Part shown: positions 34,991 through 64,000 of the stretch, one piece after another
Layout of the letters: every line of letters begins with the position of its first letter
Numbering within the stretch: position 1 is the stretch's first letter
Assembly (NCBI GenBank): GCA_019155185.1
Contig: CM032816.1
Coordinates: 5,992,510 to 6,056,509 of the forward strand
Source of the DNA: Beaufortia kweichowensis
Lineage: Eukaryota; Chordata; Actinopteri; Cypriniformes; Gastromyzontidae
DNA: 64,000 nt
Direction of reading: 5' to 3'
Position numbers and translations under genes: made by a program
The notes under the pieces: model-generated
The model's database searches: none
What the model saw: only the letters and a program-made list of their open reading frames with translations
Told to the model about the DNA's origin: nothing

Positions 34991-35667
34991 TGCAAATACA
35001 TGAGCGTGAAATATACATGTAAACAGATGACTCTTATTTGTGTGCGTTCTTGTTCCTTTTAATCCTATGAAGAAACAAACATCTTGTACAGCTAAACAGT
35101 GTCAGTACGTAACGTAATAAGAAAAAAAAATCTGAAACATTACTTCAAAACTAAATTATTAAAACACAGCCGTATCCTGTAAAGCACTAGGGCCTCTGCG
35201 GCAAAATATAAAAATTCTAGACATAAATAAAAATTTGGTCCATTGATGTGGATGCTGCCGTATTATGTACAGATTAGATTAGAATATTATTTCCCACTTT
35301 TATCAATGATTTTTGCCACTTTCTTTGTATTTATATTCGTATGAAAAACAGCGTGGCTAAAATTCTTCGATACTACCAAAAATAGACTAATAAAAAACTC
35401 ATTAAAAAGGTTTTCTTTAAACACGCTTTTAAGCAAATAAATACAAGACATTAGTTAGACGTTAGCAGAAGGTGGCAGTTTGCGAAAGACGAACAGTTCG
35501 GCGTAAAAATGTGGAGTGGTGTTGAAAGGCACACGTTTAATGACTGCACTGCAACCAGCAGAGATCAGTCAGATCAGAGATGGATAACAAATGGATTGGA
35601 GGAAAACAAGAGCATTCTTTCATAAAGAAAAAGAGTCTGTTTTTTCCTGCAGGCTTCATCACTATGG
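34991..35667 (-). other. PTPRZ1 3' UTR region
   Basis: AT-rich DNA downstream of the PTPRZ1 stop. ATTAAA on the - strand at 35541-35536 (followed by GTGTGCCTTT) and at 35063-35058 are the only plausible poly(A) signals seen; neither is decisive. Confidence 0.4.
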
Positions 35668-61579
<25,912 letters not shown>

Positions 61580-64000
61580 CTGGAAAATAACAGACACATA
61601 CAGTCAATTTATTCCATTAAAATGACCAAATAACTTAACGTTTGGTCTGTAACTGTATACAACAATAATGACAACCAAAGTTATGAGACTTAATACATGC
61701 TTAATACAATATAAAATATTAATTATATTATCTGAATAATAAATTGAGTGGAATGTAGAACTGAAAACGCAACAAGAATTTTTATCACTAGTTTTGTCCA
61801 ACCAAATTCTCTCTAGACTTATAATCACAACACAAAAGAAAACTAAATGATCTGAGAGATTTACGTCTGACCTATGAATACCAATATTGTGCAACTGTAT
61901 AGTAAATTTGGTGTACTAAAGTTTAATGTACCCACGCAAATAAAAAAACGTGCCAATATAGACTTTATATAGACTTGTCTACAAGTCCTCTAATTAAAGC
62001 TTATTAAAGTTTATTCATAAAGTTAATATTCATCAGATTTAGGCTGCATGTTTACTCAAAATGTGGTAGGCAAATATTGATAAAGAAAGATAAGAGTGAA
62101 TACATTCAGAAAAGTGCTGTTTAAGAAATGCTTTGCTCTAAAAATAAGAAAAAAATAATTCTTTTGGCATTCGCACGTCATGACTTGTCACTCAATGTCA
62201 AAAGGTCAAGAGCTGTAACACATAAAGAGAAGTGTTTTCTTGTTGTACTAATGTCAGAATCCTGTTTGGTAAGTAACAATGGCAAAATCAAATTACATAA
62301 TTTTATTATGAAGGCAACTGTGTGATTTTAAATACAGTTTGGAAACTGCACATCTTGTGGTTTTAGGAAGAAAAAGTTTATACTGTGTAATCCCTATTAT
62401 TCCCATTGTCTGGTGGTTTATTCACTCGTCTTGAGTGAGATCTCATTCATTGTAAAAAGGTCGTAACCCTTAGGACTTTAGGGTCATTCTGCAAGAGTTC
62501 ATCAGCAAAGTTCTTCCTCTTTGCTTTTGGAAACGTCAGATCACCTACTGCTCAGCAAGCTTTGGAAATTAAATTCTGTAACTTATAATCATGTTACATA
62601 AACAATAAACCAGATCAATCCTTGTCAAAATTCTGTGGAATACATCTGAATCCAACTTTTCTCTCACGATCAGCAGATTCTGTTTCTAAAGACCTTTAAC
62701 TTTGCATTTAAAGGAAAAGTACACCCCAAATAAACATTTCATCACTGTGATCATTATTTAACCTCAACTTTCCAAACCCATTTAATTTAATTTACTGTAC
62801 AGTTTTAAAAGAAACTACACTTTTATGGAGCTTGTTAGTCATTTCTGGAGGTTGGACAACCCCCGTCTCCATTTTCCTTTATTTGATATTTAATTATTTC
62901 TCTTGTTGTTTTCCACAAATAAAAAAATATGGATCAGTAGATGGTAACATAATATTATTTATGCGCCATATAATGTACTTCATAACTTCCAGTGAATTTT
63001 GACTTTTGATGAAGGGGAAAAAAAAAAACAAAACAGACATTCAGGCGATGGTCTAATTACCAAAACGATTAGCCTGTGCATCTATTACACTGTTCCTATG
63101 TGGGTCGAACCTCTGATCCATAACCGTCCATAACTCCAAAAATAGAACTGATCTGAGAACAGTCTGGGAACCGTGAACTATAATGCAAAAAACTTCCATG
63201 CTCACAGTTCACTTAAAGCACAGATAAGAAACTCTATTAAGCTGTCAACAAGTTAAACTAAGAGCAACCATATAATGGCACCATTCCTTTTAAACCAACT
63301 CTGTCTTTTGTGCCAGCGGCTCACTGCCAAACCAGACCATGTTAATGGTTTCAAAAGATAAAAGAAACCTCCCTAAAGAGTACCCTGTCTCGTGGGTACA
63401 AGAGCACAATATAAGCAACAATGGCTTTGACATGAAACACCTTTACACCTATAGCGAGGATACATTACACTGAACTGGTTTGCTAAAGAAAACCGACTGC
63501 TTATTCACCAGCAGCTGAACTATAGTCTTGGCTCATCTTTCTACCAGCTTTGTGTCTCTTTCTACACACTTTTCAAGACCGTATGTGCACCTGTTAGGCC
63601 ACACAAACATCTACACACTTTCACAGTGTTTCGAAGTGTAATGCATGCTAATTATAGCTCTACCACCAGGGGTTTCACTTTTATGGGTGAATTAGGCACG
63701 GGCTGGCAAAAGTCAAAAAGTCTATTTTGTCCCCTTAGAATAGACAAAAATTAAAATAGTAACGATAGTTTCTGCCAAAACGTTCGTCCAACTGTGGAAA
63801 AAATAAAAGGGATTCTACTTATAAAACGTCTAAAGACACGTTCACACTCAGAATGATAACTAAAACGATTACTACAAGCGAACTTAGCAACCACACCACA
63901 TGGACAAAAATGTTGTGTTTATTATAAGCCCTTTAAATTTAAATAGATTATGATTGGCTGACAACCCATACACATGAAAATGCACTATCCAAACTACAAT
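61580..64000 (-). other. PTPRZ1 intron 1 (partial)
   Basis: No first exon, signal peptide or promoter was seen, so intron 1 continues past the window. 62706-62725 (TTAAAGGAAAAGTACACCCC) looks like a degenerate end of the common MITE, and 63710-64000 has repeat-like ACGATAGTTTCTGCC and GTTCACACTCAGAATGATAA phrases. Confidence 0.6.

Overview
The window is vertebrate nuclear DNA, almost certainly from a cyprinid-type bony fish. Coding sequence is in many short exons with GT-AG introns. The non-coding DNA carries copies of a short inverted-repeat element whose ends read like GGGATAGTTCACCC and GAACTATCCCTTTAA, a repeat typical of carp- and zebrafish-like genomes, plus Tc1-like and hAT-like MITEs and very long GA and CT microsatellites. 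No prokaryotic, viral or CRISPR sequence was recognised.

Four protein-coding genes account for the coding signal, in the same order and relative orientation as the PTPRZ1-AASS-FEZF1-CADPS2 block of human 7q31, seen here from the other side. (1) The 3' part of CADPS2 lies on the + strand (2722-13001; MUN-domain end and C-terminus), with gene-free, GC-rich, homeobox-motif-bearing islands in its introns. (2) FEZF1 is complete on the + strand (16416-18754; 4 coding exons, EH1 repressor motif, six C2H2 fingers) under a CpG-rich 5' region. (3) AASS is complete on the + strand (21846-33443; 23 coding exons, 935 residues), the bifunctional mitochondrial lysine-catabolism enzyme. (4) PTPRZ1 lies on the - strand (61579 down to 35668; 29 confident exons), convergent with AASS and lacking only its first exon(s), which must lie beyond the right edge.

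The genes do not form a pathway. CADPS2 (dense-core vesicle priming), FEZF1 (forebrain and olfactory patterning) and PTPRZ1 (glial and neural receptor phosphatase and proteoglycan core) are nervous-system genes, while AASS is metabolic. The dense candidate regulatory islands in CADPS2 introns next to FEZF1 suggest a genomic regulatory block, in which a developmental gene's enhancers sit in a neighbour's introns; this is inference from composition, as no alignment could be run.

The observations most worth checking are: in-frame microexons in CADPS2 (15 nt) and PTPRZ1 (21 nt, plus a speculative 13+17 nt pair); a GC-AG intron inside the active phosphatase domain of PTPRZ1; a one-base frame disruption and a 60-bp coding minisatellite in the large mucin-like PTPRZ1 exon; and a pure (AG)99 tract in PTPRZ1 intron DNA. 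I found no evidence of an undescribed multi-gene system.
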